Shown here one piece after another: positions 15,711 to 24,800 of a stretch of DNA of 64,000 nucleotides. Where the stretch lies: positions 806,001 to 870,000 of the forward strand of contig NZ_CP023068.1 of assembly GCF_002288525.1 (NCBI RefSeq). Direction: 5' to 3'. Source of the stretch: Sinorhizobium sojae CCBAU 05684. Its GTDB lineage: Bacteria; Pseudomonadota; Alphaproteobacteria; Rhizobiales; Rhizobiaceae. Made by a program: the position numbers and the translations under genes. The first letter of the stretch is position 1, and the number at the start of each line of letters is the position of its first letter. Below the pieces are notes generated by a model. It worked only from the letters and a program-made list of their open reading frames with translations. It did no database searches and was not told where the DNA came from.

Positions 15711-16763
15711 ATGAAGATGTCTATTGAGACCGGCGCCCGGGCTGCGGAAGTTCGCTTACTTGCGGAAGACCCTTCCTGGTTGCCGGAAGTTCCCGCCGCG
15801 CATGTCGATGCGTTCAACCTGCTCGCGCGGATCCGTGTTGCCTTTCGGCTGGCGCTGGCGACTGCGAATGTTTCCATCCAGCCGAGTGACGACCGGCGGG
15901 CTTTGGCGGAGCCGGTCGAGCTCGCCTTTTTTATCGGCGCGTCGAAGGGCCGGCTCATGATTCCCGCGGCCGCGCTCGACGAGCTCGCGCCAGGTCTCGG
16001 AGTTCGTGCGAAAATCGCTACGCTTACCTCTCTGCAGCGCAACCTCCTCCTGGAGGAGGCTCTCGCATTGTATCTGGAGGTATTGGAAAATCGTGTCGGT
16101 GAACCGGTGGGTCTCGGCTCACACGAAATGCCGGCGGACCATCCGATCACGCTTTCGTGGATGATCGAACTCGGCGGCTTGCCCCATTATGCCGAACTGC
16201 AGCTGAGCACCGGAGCGGCGCTGAAGATCGGCAGGGCGTTTGATCAGCCCACGCCTTGTCTGAACGGATTTGCGGCGGAGCTGGTCCACCCCGTGCAGCT
16301 CTGCGTCGGCGCCCAGCGGCTCAGCGCCGGCGAGTTGGAGAGCCTTGAGGCCGGCGACATCGTCCTGTGCGAGCAGTCTCCGACCGACGATCCCTTCGCA
16401 CTCATATCAAATCACATGATCGCCTCGCTCCGCCGGGGCGATGAGGGCTACGTGCTGACGTCAGGTTGGCAACTTCTAAGATCAAGTTGGGAACACTCTT
16501 TCATGGCAAACCAGGAAATACCGTCCGAAGAACTCGAACCGCTAACGGACCTGCCGGTACAGCTCGTTTTCGAGATCGGACGGGCCGAATTTCCTCTCAA
16601 GGAAATCGCCAAGATGGGCAAGGGGACGGTGCTCCATGCACGTCCGAGCCTTTCGTGCGCTGTCAATATCATGGCGAATGGCCGTCTGGTCGGTAAGGGC
16701 GAGCTGATCAGGGTGGGCGAAGGTCTCGGGGTGCGCATCGTGCGGCTCTCGACCGATGGGTGA
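15711..16763 (+). CDS. sctQ: SctQ (RhcQ/YscQ) C-ring/sorting-platform protein
   Basis: Cytoplasmic pod protein of the sorting platform. The product is about 350 residues, with an N-terminal domain of low conservation and a C-terminal SpoA (FliN-like) domain (about the last 75 residues: LPVQLVFEIGRAEFPLKEI then VNIMANGRLVGKGELI). Possible starts are GTG 15696, ATG 15711 and ATG 15717; 15711 follows the sctO stop most naturally. An internal ATG at 16503 begins exactly before the SpoA domain and could give a separate SctQ-C product as in Yersinia, though its ribosome site is weak. The stop overlaps sctR. Confidence 0.92.
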   Translation: MKMSIETGARAAEVRLLAEDPSWLPEVPAAHVDAFNLLARIRVAFRLALATANVSIQPSDDRRALAEPVELAFFIGASKGRLMIPAAALDELAPGLGVRAKIATLTSLQRNLLLEEALALYLEVLENRVGEPVGLGSHEMPADHPITLSWMIELGGLPHYAELQLSTGAALKIGRAFDQPTPCLNGFAAELVHPVQLCVGAQRLSAGELESLEAGDIVLCEQSPTDDPFALISNHMIASLRRGDEGYVLTSGWQLLRSSWEHSFMANQEIPSEELEPLTDLPVQLVFEIGRAEFPLKEIAKMGKGTVLHARPSLSCAVNIMANGRLVGKGELIRVGEGLGVRIVRLSTDG

Positions 16764-17406
16764 GACGACCAATCTCATACCGATCATCATCATTGTCTCG
16801 ACGATCGGGCTCATACCGCTCGCCGTGGTTACGATGACGGGATTTCTGAAAATTTCGATCGTCCTCTTCCTGATCCGTAACGCCTTGGGCATTCAGCAGT
16901 CGCCACCCAATCTCGTGCTCTATGGCGTTGCATTGATCCTCACGGTCTATGTGACGACACCGCTCGTCGGGGAGATGTACCGCACGCTCTCCAGCGAGCA
17001 GGTCGACGTCCAGTCGATGGACAGCATGATGAGGGCGGCGGACTCGTTGCGCGTGCCGCTGCAGGCGCATCTCACGCGCTACACGGATGAGAACGAGCGC
17101 CAGTTCTTCATGCAGGCAACCGAGCGAATTTGGTCGGAAGAGGCCCGCAGCCAGGTGGAGACCGACAGTCTCCTGATCCTCGTGCCGGCGTTCGTCAGTT
17201 CGGAGCTGACACGCGCCTTCGAGATCGGCTTCTTGCTCTATCTGCCGTTCCTGGTCATTGATCTCATCGTGTCGACCGTCCTGATGGCGATGGGCATGAT
17301 GATGGTGTCTCCGACACTCATTTCCATTCCGCTGAAGATCTTCCTTTTCGTAGCCGTCAACGGCTGGTCGAGGCTGATGCACGGCCTGATCCTGAGCTAC
17401 GGATAG
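16756..17406 (+). CDS. sctR: SctR (RhcR/YscR) export-gate protein
   Basis: Core component of the SctRST export gate, inserted in the inner membrane. The 216-residue length and motifs are standard: TMTGFLKISIVLFLIRNALG near the N-terminus, then LVPAFVSSELTRAFEIGFLL and FLVIDLIVSTVLMAMGMMM towards the end. Four hydrophobic helices flank a periplasmic/cytosolic loop. The ATG at 16756 overlaps the end of sctQ by 8 bases; sctS follows after 5 bases. Confidence 0.96.
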   Translation: MGETTNLIPIIIIVSTIGLIPLAVVTMTGFLKISIVLFLIRNALGIQQSPPNLVLYGVALILTVYVTTPLVGEMYRTLSSEQVDVQSMDSMMRAADSLRVPLQAHLTRYTDENERQFFMQATERIWSEEARSQVETDSLLILVPAFVSSELTRAFEIGFLLYLPFLVIDLIVSTVLMAMGMMMVSPTLISIPLKIFLFVAVNGWSRLMHGLILSYG

Positions 17407-17411
17407 AGCCC

Positions 17412-17681
17412 ATGGATCAAACCGCCTTCCTCGCCCAAATGCAGAAAGCGCTCTTGACGGTGCTGCTCGCGTCCGCCCCCGCACTTGCGATCGCCATCGT
17501 CATAGGGGTCGGTGTCGGCTTGATACAGGCCTTGACGCAGATCCAGGACCAAACACTGCCACAGGCCGTCAAGCTCGTGGCCGTCATGTTGGCCCTGATC
17601 GTTCTGGGCCCGACGCTCGCGGTCCAGGTGGCGAATTTCGCCAGCAACACGCTCGACGTCTTTCCGGCTCTGACGCGGTAG
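17412..17681 (+). CDS. sctS: SctS (RhcS/YscS) export-gate protein
   Basis: An 89-residue protein with two membrane helices joined by a short loop, the standard size of SctS/FliQ. The conserved GVGVGLIQALTQIQDQTLP segment lies between the helices. It packs around SctR and SctT in the export gate. Tight spacing to sctR (5 bases) and sctT (7 bases) supports co-translation. Confidence 0.95.
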   Translation: MDQTAFLAQMQKALLTVLLASAPALAIAIVIGVGVGLIQALTQIQDQTLPQAVKLVAVMLALIVLGPTLAVQVANFASNTLDVFPALTR

Positions 17682-17688
17682 GTGGCAC

Positions 17689-18507
17689 GTGGATTTTCTC
17701 CCCTCCACATTGGCGATGCTCGATGCCATCTATCCGGTGCTCGCCGGGGCAGCCATTGCCATGGCTCGGGCGCTGGGGATGATCGTGATCACGCCTGCTT
17801 TTGTGCGGCTCGGCCTGACAGGGCTTATCCGCTCCGGGGTAGCAATCGCAATTGCCCTGCCGCTCGTGCCGGGGTTCACGACGACGCTGATCGATACGCA
17901 GGGCCTGACAACAATGATGGTCACCGGCTTATTCATGAAGGAGATCATCATCGGCGTTGTACTCGGCGCGGTGCTTGGCATTCCCTTCTGGGCCGCCGAG
18001 GTTGCCGGCGATCTCGTCGATTTGCAGCGAGGATCCACCTCCGCGCAGCTCGTGGACCCGCTGCAGGCGACGGAGACCAGCATTGCCGGCACCTTCTTTG
18101 TGCTGGCGTTGGTCGCCGTCTTCTTCAAATCGGGCGGGTTTTCCCTGCTCGCCGACACATTCTACAGAAGCTACGAAATTTGGCCCTTGACCAGCTTTCG
18201 GCCTACGCTCGGTTCGGAAACTGCCACGGCCGTGCTCGCCATTCTCGACCGGGTCATGCAAATCGGCGTACTGCTGATCGCACCGATCGTGCTGGCGCTG
18301 CTGATCGCTGATCTGATGCTTGCCTATCTGTCGCGAATGTCGCCGCAATTGCACGTGTTCGATCTTTCGCTCGCAATCAAAAACCTGATCTTCGTGATCC
18401 TGATCGTCCTCTACCTGACCTATCTCCTCCAATATATGGTCGACGAGCTCGCGCTCCTGAAGGCTGCTCCGCAGGTGCTGCGCGGCCTTGCCGGTGCGTC
18501 GAACTAG
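17689..18507 (+). CDS. sctT: SctT (RhcT/YscT) export-gate protein
   Basis: A 272-residue polytopic membrane protein of the SctT/FliR family that completes the export gate. Conserved parts include MARALGMIVITPAFVRLGLT, KEIIIGVVLGAVLGIPFWAA and GDLVDLQRGSTSAQLVDPL. The start is GTG at 17689 with an AGGTGG site just upstream. It is the last T3SS core gene on this strand; sctU, which usually follows, is instead on the other operon. A short GC hairpin follows the stop. Confidence 0.95.
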   Translation: MDFLPSTLAMLDAIYPVLAGAAIAMARALGMIVITPAFVRLGLTGLIRSGVAIAIALPLVPGFTTTLIDTQGLTTMMVTGLFMKEIIIGVVLGAVLGIPFWAAEVAGDLVDLQRGSTSAQLVDPLQATETSIAGTFFVLALVAVFFKSGGFSLLADTFYRSYEIWPLTSFRPTLGSETATAVLAILDRVMQIGVLLIAPIVLALLIADLMLAYLSRMSPQLHVFDLSLAIKNLIFVILIVLYLTYLLQYMVDELALLKAAPQVLRGLAGASN

Positions 18508-18508
18508 A

Positions 18509-18524
18509 CCCCTCGCCAGAGGGG
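18509..18524 (+). terminator. Short GC hairpin after sctT
   Basis: A perfect 6-base stem (CCCCTC and GAGGGG) with a GCCA loop begins two bases after the sctT stop. No T-run follows, so it may only weaken read-through into the LysM gene or be chance in GC-rich DNA. Confidence 0.3.
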
Positions 18525-18686
18525 GCGGGCGCCGGGAAAGCACAACCTCTGTCATCAAACCATTAAGCAAGCGCATTATTGTGGTTGCGCACCGCGCTTG
18601 CGGGCAACCCGCATATCCGCGTCTTTCAGACACCTTATCCCGTCTGGCAACGGCATCCTCGACGCGCCTCATCTCAGGGAGGTCTC

Positions 18687-21600
18687 ATGTCCTATCGGAT
18701 CGATATCGATGGTCGAAGCCGCTACAACGCGACTGGCGACCGGGCGACGGCGATTGCCGAGGAGCAACGACGGTTCTTCATCGAGCAGATCAACGCGGCC
18801 GTGCGCGAGCGGGCAGAGGCCGGAGGTCCGCATGCAATCGATCCGCTCAAGGAAAAAGCGATTGTCGTCGAGCAGGGGGATAGCCTGTGGGAGATCGCCA
18901 AGGACAACCATGTGAGCTTTGACGACCTGCTCGCGGCCAACCGGATCAGGCTCACGGGGAGGGCTGCAGAGGTTGACCCGAACGAAGTCCTGATCGTGCC
19001 GTTGACTTCGGCGGAGGTCGTCGCAGGAGAACCGGTGGACGGCAAAGGCGTGCCGGAGGGCGAAGCAGCCTTCGTCAGTGATCTCTTCGAGCGCGGAAAC
19101 AAGCTTGCCTATGCGGACGAGTCTTCGAAGATGGACTACGCCGCCGAATGCAAGAGCATGCAGAGCGAGGTCGAGACCTACCTCGACAGTTTACCGACGC
19201 CTCGTCGACAAGCGGCGGCCTTGCGATTGGTGGGCAACGATTGGGGCGATGCGGGACCGGCCGGGACCGCCGTGAAGGCCGCGATCAAGGAGCGCGGCTT
19301 GAGGACGGACGGGGAGGCGGTGTTTGCCGAGGACATTTATAAGCGCGGCAATCAAACCCAATATTCCGACAACCCGAAGATCGATTATCAGGCGGAGACA
19401 GACCAGATTGCCAAGGATGTCAGAGGTTTTGTCGAACGGCTGCCTTATGTGCAACGCGCCGAGACGCTGCAACGCCTCTTCGATCGTGAATGGCTGGATG
19501 CCGCTCCTGCTCAGACCGCAATCGAGAATGCGGCGAAAGCGCTGAACATTACCTTGCGCCCATCGTCGCATGCCGGCTTCGAGGTTGAAGCGAAGGCGCG
19601 CAGCCTCATCGATGAGGCAAACGCCGCCGGACCGGGCGGAGCGTTCCGCAAATTCTCTACCGCCTACGGCTCGGCAGCGCCGGAGGTCCAGCGCGTGCTG
19701 CTTCGTTCCGCGGACTCGAGAGCCCTGATCGACAAGGCGGCAAGCCGTGCATCGAAGCCATTGGCCGACTACCAGCCGGGCCAGAGCCTCAGCGAACAGG
19801 GCGATGCTGCAACCACGATGACGAATCTCGAGCGGCTGACCGCAGGGGCCGACCCGAAACTGGCAGTCGAGCTCGTATCTGTCGCCATGCCGACGATCGA
19901 GGCGGCCAATGCCAGAAAGCAGGAGCAGATCGGTGGCGATCTGATTGGCATGAACGGCCAAGCGAACATGATGACGATCATCGATCGCATTGCCGGCACG
20001 CCCGGGGGCGACCAGCTCGCCCGGCGCTTCGCGGCTCTCGGCGGATATCACCCGAACGTGATGCCGATGGCCATCAGCAACGGCTCGCGTCTCGACTACC
20101 CGATTGCCGTCGCGGGTGGCAGCGCGAAAGCCGCTCCGAATTTCGTAACTGAGAACATCGTTCCCAACGTGAAGCAATATGCTTCCGGCACGGTCAACCG
20201 GGACGTGATCGCTTATGGGGCGCATATGCAGGAACTGCAGTGGTTGGTCTCCAACCATGGCAAGACGATGACCCCCGAACAACTCACCAAGGCGATCGCA
20301 GACTACAAGAAGGACAAGGGCGCCGAATGGGGGGTGACCGAACAGCGCCTTGAGGACAACATCGCCGCAAATGGCAAAAAGCTGCTGCAGCAGCTGACGG
20401 CGCTCGGCGAGCTGCCGCCGGAGCTCGCCTCCCAGCAACAGGCCGTCGATGAACAGATCGGCAAGATTCTGTCGGATGAGAAGACCGCGATGGCGATCAA
20501 CATCGCCATGAGGAAGGATCCAGCACTGCTGGAAAGCCCGGCCGTGCTGAACCTGATGAGCTACCAGGCTCGCCTGAGCGATCGCGGCCGCAAGCTCGCG
20601 GAGGAAGCGACGACCCAGATCATCCGCCATAAGGTTCTGCCTTCATTCACAGACCTGCAATCGGACGACCCTGCTGAAATTGGCAAGGCCAGGGCGAGCC
20701 TCGAGACGCTCAAAAAGGGCAAGCTTTCACAGATGCTCGGTATTCCAGGGATCGACATGGACCGGGCGATCGATGCTGTCACCAAGTCGCTGCCGGAGGC
20801 TGGAGAGACCCTAGAGCAATCCAGTGCGAAGATGGCTCAGCTGAACGAGGATCTGAACGACCTCAAGAGCTCGAGCGGCGTCAGATCCTTTGCGAACACG
20901 ACCGGTCCGGGCCAGATACTGCGCCTGATCGGAGTAGCAGCCACCGGAGCGAGCCTCGCCAATTCGGCGGCGACGGCGCAGAACAACCCTACGCTACGCA
21001 ATAGTCTGAAAGTCGCGATCGACGCAGTCGGACTCGGCCAACGCGCGGTCGAAATCCTGGGAGGAATGGATCATCTCGACGCCGACTCCGCGGCCGTCAG
21101 GCATTTCGGTAGCAGCAGCAGACCGGCCGTCAAATTTCTGGGCGCACTCAGCGGCGGGTTCGATGCATGGATGGCTGTGGACCATTTCAGGGACGGCGAC
21201 CCGTTAATGGGCAGCCTCTCGGCCGCCGCGGCGGGCGGAACGATCATGGCCGCGCTCGGAACCGGCACGATGTTCGGCCCGGCCGGGCTCGTCATCGTCG
21301 GCGCCGCGGTCATAGGTCAGATGATCGTCGCCGACACACGAGACTCGAATAAACACATGAATGCCACGTCGATGCGTTTTCTGGCGCATTCCGGCCTTGA
21401 CGAGGGTATCGCTCGCGTCCTCGTCGACCAGAGCGGGGACGGCCACAGCCCGGTCCCTATTCTCGGCAGATATGCCGAATTGAAAGGCTATCACCTCGAT
21501 GAGCCAGCCGGCCGCCAGCGCTTCGTGGATTGGCTGAAAACAATTCCGGCCGAAAAGCTGGAGAAGTTGCGGGACAATCTTCACCACACGCTCGATGCCT

Positions 21601-21809
21601 TTGGCGGCGAAGCAGCGAAGCTGGCAGCGACCGCAGCCTCGGACCAAGCTTTTACCGATGCAACACGATTGAATGCCGGGTATGTGAGTGGAGAAGTCTA
21701 TTTCCCGAGCACCGCGGAGAAGATCCGAGACGGCAACGCTGCTCCCTCTTCGGCGGTACAGATCGACATAGTCCTGGCGGAACTCGGGATTGCCGCTCCG
21801 CCGGCGTGA
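18687..21809 (+). CDS. Giant LysM-domain protein, candidate T3SS substrate (copy 1)
   Basis: A 1040-residue protein of unknown function lying 180 bases after sctT. The ATG at 18687 is chosen because AGGGAGG stands four bases upstream. Visible parts: a short leader without a signal peptide, one LysM-like module (about 58-106, VVEQGDSLWEIAKDNHVSF), and two tandem repeats of about 79 residues (127-205 and 210-288). A long helical Ala/Glu-rich middle follows, then a Gly/Ala-rich hydrophobic stretch (about 846-885) flanked by charged helices. The absence of a signal peptide, the membrane-active-looking segment and the T3SS linkage fit a secreted effector or translocator. Its layout mirrors the facing gene at 21894-25262. 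Confidence 0.85.
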   Translation: MSYRIDIDGRSRYNATGDRATAIAEEQRRFFIEQINAAVRERAEAGGPHAIDPLKEKAIVVEQGDSLWEIAKDNHVSFDDLLAANRIRLTGRAAEVDPNEVLIVPLTSAEVVAGEPVDGKGVPEGEAAFVSDLFERGNKLAYADESSKMDYAAECKSMQSEVETYLDSLPTPRRQAAALRLVGNDWGDAGPAGTAVKAAIKERGLRTDGEAVFAEDIYKRGNQTQYSDNPKIDYQAETDQIAKDVRGFVERLPYVQRAETLQRLFDREWLDAAPAQTAIENAAKALNITLRPSSHAGFEVEAKARSLIDEANAAGPGGAFRKFSTAYGSAAPEVQRVLLRSADSRALIDKAASRASKPLADYQPGQSLSEQGDAATTMTNLERLTAGADPKLAVELVSVAMPTIEAANARKQEQIGGDLIGMNGQANMMTIIDRIAGTPGGDQLARRFAALGGYHPNVMPMAISNGSRLDYPIAVAGGSAKAAPNFVTENIVPNVKQYASGTVNRDVIAYGAHMQELQWLVSNHGKTMTPEQLTKAIADYKKDKGAEWGVTEQRLEDNIAANGKKLLQQLTALGELPPELASQQQAVDEQIGKILSDEKTAMAINIAMRKDPALLESPAVLNLMSYQARLSDRGRKLAEEATTQIIRHKVLPSFTDLQSDDPAEIGKARASLETLKKGKLSQMLGIPGIDMDRAIDAVTKSLPEAGETLEQSSAKMAQLNEDLNDLKSSSGVRSFANTTGPGQILRLIGVAATGASLANSAATAQNNPTLRNSLKVAIDAVGLGQRAVEILGGMDHLDADSAAVRHFGSSSRPAVKFLGALSGGFDAWMAVDHFRDGDPLMGSLSAAAAGGTIMAALGTGTMFGPAGLVIVGAAVIGQMIVADTRDSNKHMNATSMRFLAHSGLDEGIARVLVDQSGDGHSPVPILGRYAELKGYHLDEPAGRQRFVDWLKTIPAEKLEKLRDNLHHTLDAFGGEAAKLAATAASDQAFTDATRLNAGYVSGEVYFPSTAEKIRDGNAAPSSAVQIDIVLAELGIAAPPA
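19065..19550 (+). repeat. Two tandem 79-residue protein repeats inside the LysM protein
   Basis: Bases 19065-19301 and 19314-19550 code for two diverged copies. Shared positions include RGN followed by a Tyr-x-Asp, a Lys-x-Asp-Tyr, a Leu-Pro before an Arg, a Trp-x-Asp-Ala, a Pro-Ala-x-Thr-Ala and an Ala-rich end. The similarity was seen by eye at protein level; DNA identity is low, so the duplication is old. Confidence 0.7.
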
Positions 21810-21893
21810 TGCGTCTTGGCACCAGCCGGGCTGTCGTGGCAAATACGCCCGCCCTTGGCGAGCCGTCAAAAAGGTGCGGTGCAATCGGTCACA

Positions 21894-24800
21894 TCAACCG
21901 GTGGGTAGCGTATAGTTGTATTCGCGGGCCCAGCGCTGGAAATCTTCGACCGTATCGATCTGGTGGCGTTGTATCCGGGTATCTCCCGCCGCCGGGTACT
22001 GGCTGCCTGGGGGAAGATAGACGCCGCGGCCTTGCGGCATCCATGGGGTCTGCCCTGCGGTACTTTCATCCGGATCGTTCTTCAGTGGGAATTCTCCCTC
22101 ATCGTTCGGCTTCACCTGCAGGGCATAATCGATCATCCGGTCGCGCTCACCTACATCGAGCTCGTAGAGATAGTCGATCATCTGGCTCGGCGACACGCCC
22201 TGCGCTTTGGCGAGAGTTGGGTTTAGCGCCAGATAGGGAACGCCATTTTCATCGCAGTTGGCGAGGCTTTCTGGCTTTTCGACACTTGGCGCAGCCCCCT
22301 TGAGATAGGCACCGAGCGGGCCCTCAAGGCGATTTGCATCCTGGACATGTCTATACTGGCTGATGCCGGTGACTAGCCCGGCCGTCAGCAGGAAGCCGAT
22401 GGTCGCGACGGGTCCGGCTGCGACGGCACCGGGCATTGCCGCATAGATGCTCGCCGCCGTGCCGGGAATCCAGGCGGCGGCCATCGGCAGGTCGCCCTTT
22501 CTCAGTTCATGACCGACCTGCAGCACCGAGAGAGCAACGCCAGCGCCGTTATAAATGCGTGGCAGCCACTCCCAGCCGCGCAATCCCGCAATCTGCGAGA
22601 AGCCGGCTCGGCCGGTTATCAGCCCGCGCGTACCATCCACTGCAAGGGCCAGATCCTTGGCTGCGCCGCCGGCGAAATACCACCCCCAGGCCTGATCAAT
22701 AGGCACATCGGACCGGGTGAGAGTTGCGGTTCCCCACAGGTTGAGCAAAGCAGAGCCGGTGTTGACGAAAGGGCTGGACGGGGTATGGGCATTGATCCCG
22801 GTGCGGGCCTCGATCGTCTGTATAGGATAGGTCTTGAGCCAAAGGTTCCGGGCGATTCCCGTCATCGCCGAAAGGCGCCCGGCTGTGCCACTTTGTGCAC
22901 TGAGGCGATTTTGCAGGGCGTCGAGGCGCCGGTCCATTGCGTCGAAACGAGTATCGGCCGACGGCTGTATGGGAGAAATGCCCGGGATCAGTCCGCCGCC
23001 GCCCTGGGTCTGGAATTTGAAAACCTCGAGCAGGACGTCGCGTCCGGTACGGGAGAGGAAGCCGGCGTTCGGTGCCGGACGCACATCCGGGCGGGCTTGA
23101 TCCACAGTGCTGAAACGGTCGAGCAGTGCAAGCGTCAAAGCAGGGTTCTCGTAGAGAACGGTCTTGGGATCCTCCAGCGAATGGAGCTGCGTCGCCATTT
23201 CGGCATAGGGATCACCCGCCGGCAACTTGCCGAGTTCCTCAACGAGCCGGTTGAGATCTTCCGCAGGCACATCCTTCATCCTGTCAAGCGCAGCGTCCTG
23301 CGCCACACGCTGCGATGCCAGCGCCGCGCTCGGGCTCGACTGGGTCAGCAGCGGGAGCGAATTGATCTCGGCATCTTTTCCTTTGCCGGTTACGATCTCC
23401 TGATCGACCTCATCCTTCAGAGAATTACGGGCATCCTGCAGATGGCGGGCACCTTCCAGGCCCTTTAGTTCGGGAGGCAGCTCCTGCGTCGACGCCAGCG
23501 TCAAGACGATCGCTTCACCGTAATGGTCGGTCTTTTCGACCAGGGATTTTTGCGATTCCAGCAATGAGTTCACGCCATCCGCATGGGAAAACGTGCTGGA
23601 TTCCCCGATATTCTGCCGCCCGGTCTCGGAGACATAGACGATCTTTTCGTAAAATTCCTTTCCAGTTGACTCCGCGGTCTCCTGAAGCTTTTCGACCCCC
23701 ATTCCCGCCTGCCGGAGAATACTGGAGGCTTCCGTCTCGTATTTGTTGCCTGTACCGACGACGCTCGGATCCATCAGTTGGCGCGCAACCTCCTGCGCAA
23801 GCGCCGGGCTGTGGCCGCTGGCAATCGCTTCTTTCAGGCCGCTCCCGATCTGGATCGCCAGGCTTTCGGAGGACTGATGGGATTTTTCTCCGGTTGAATA
23901 GATCACCCGCGCGATGGACGAGGCGAGTTCCCGAACCGCCTCTTCGCCCTTTGCCGTGTGCATCCGGTCCGCAAGGATCGTCAGGTTGGTCATGGCATCC
24001 TGGACCCGGCGGTCATCGGCCATGATCGCGCCCATGCCATGGTCGACCTGACTGCGGAAAAGATCAAACACCGCGGAATTGACGGCGGACTGCGATCCCT
24101 CGACGCGCTGGACAGCAAGATCAGTATCGATGCCCTCGGTCTGGGCAACGAGCTCCGCTAGCTCCGGGATGGAATTTGGCGAATCGAGCGCCGCATCCAG
24201 GTCATTTGCGGCATCGTTGACGGCCCTGGCAGACCGCATGACAAGGATCTCGTCGGCTGCGACGTTGACGGTCGATATGTAGGGATCATTTTCCAGAGGA
24301 CCTTCCCGGTTCGGTGTTGCCGCCGCCAGGATCTGGGCGACATTCTGCACCGCCTGCGTCCGGATCAGTTCTTCATTTGCTCCCTTGCCGCCATTCGTCT
24401 TGACGGCTTCTTGGGACAGGTCGTCCATCAGCGCCACCATGGCATACTGCACGTTCCGCCACTCCGCCGATGCGTCCCGCTGTCTTGATGCGGTCGGAGT
24501 GCCTTCCGCTTCGGCCATCAGCTCGCGCAGATGGGCGGTTCTCTTCCGCCCGGTGGTCTGATCGGTGAACTCGACCTTCCGCGCGAAGATTTCGTTGATC
24601 TGGTCACGCGCTCCGGCTTTTGCCTCATTGATGATCTCTGCGAAGCCCGGATGCCCCTCTCCGACGGGCGCGATCGCGGCCGCATGGGCGTCGAGCGATT
24701 TGTTCATAGCGCTCTCGTCGAGCGCGTTTGCGAGCCCTTCTTCCAGCAGGCCGGGTGTCAGCAATTCCGCAGCGTCGCGCCGTTTTTCCGCGGCCGCCTG

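Noticed and set aside
2360-18507. Flagellar export genes instead of an injectisome
   Set aside because: The lipoprotein SctJ with a C-terminal helix, FHA-domain SctD, secretin, SctI and SctK are injectisome-specific; no rod, hook or motor genes are present.
19191-20630. 479-codon minus-strand frame antisense to the first LysM gene
   Set aside because: Arg/Leu/His-rich composition typical of a shadow; the plus-strand frame has a strong ribosome site and a recognisable LysM module.
22509-23468. 319-codon plus-strand frame antisense to the second LysM gene
   Set aside because: No recognisable protein; the opposite frame is longer and matches its partner gene.
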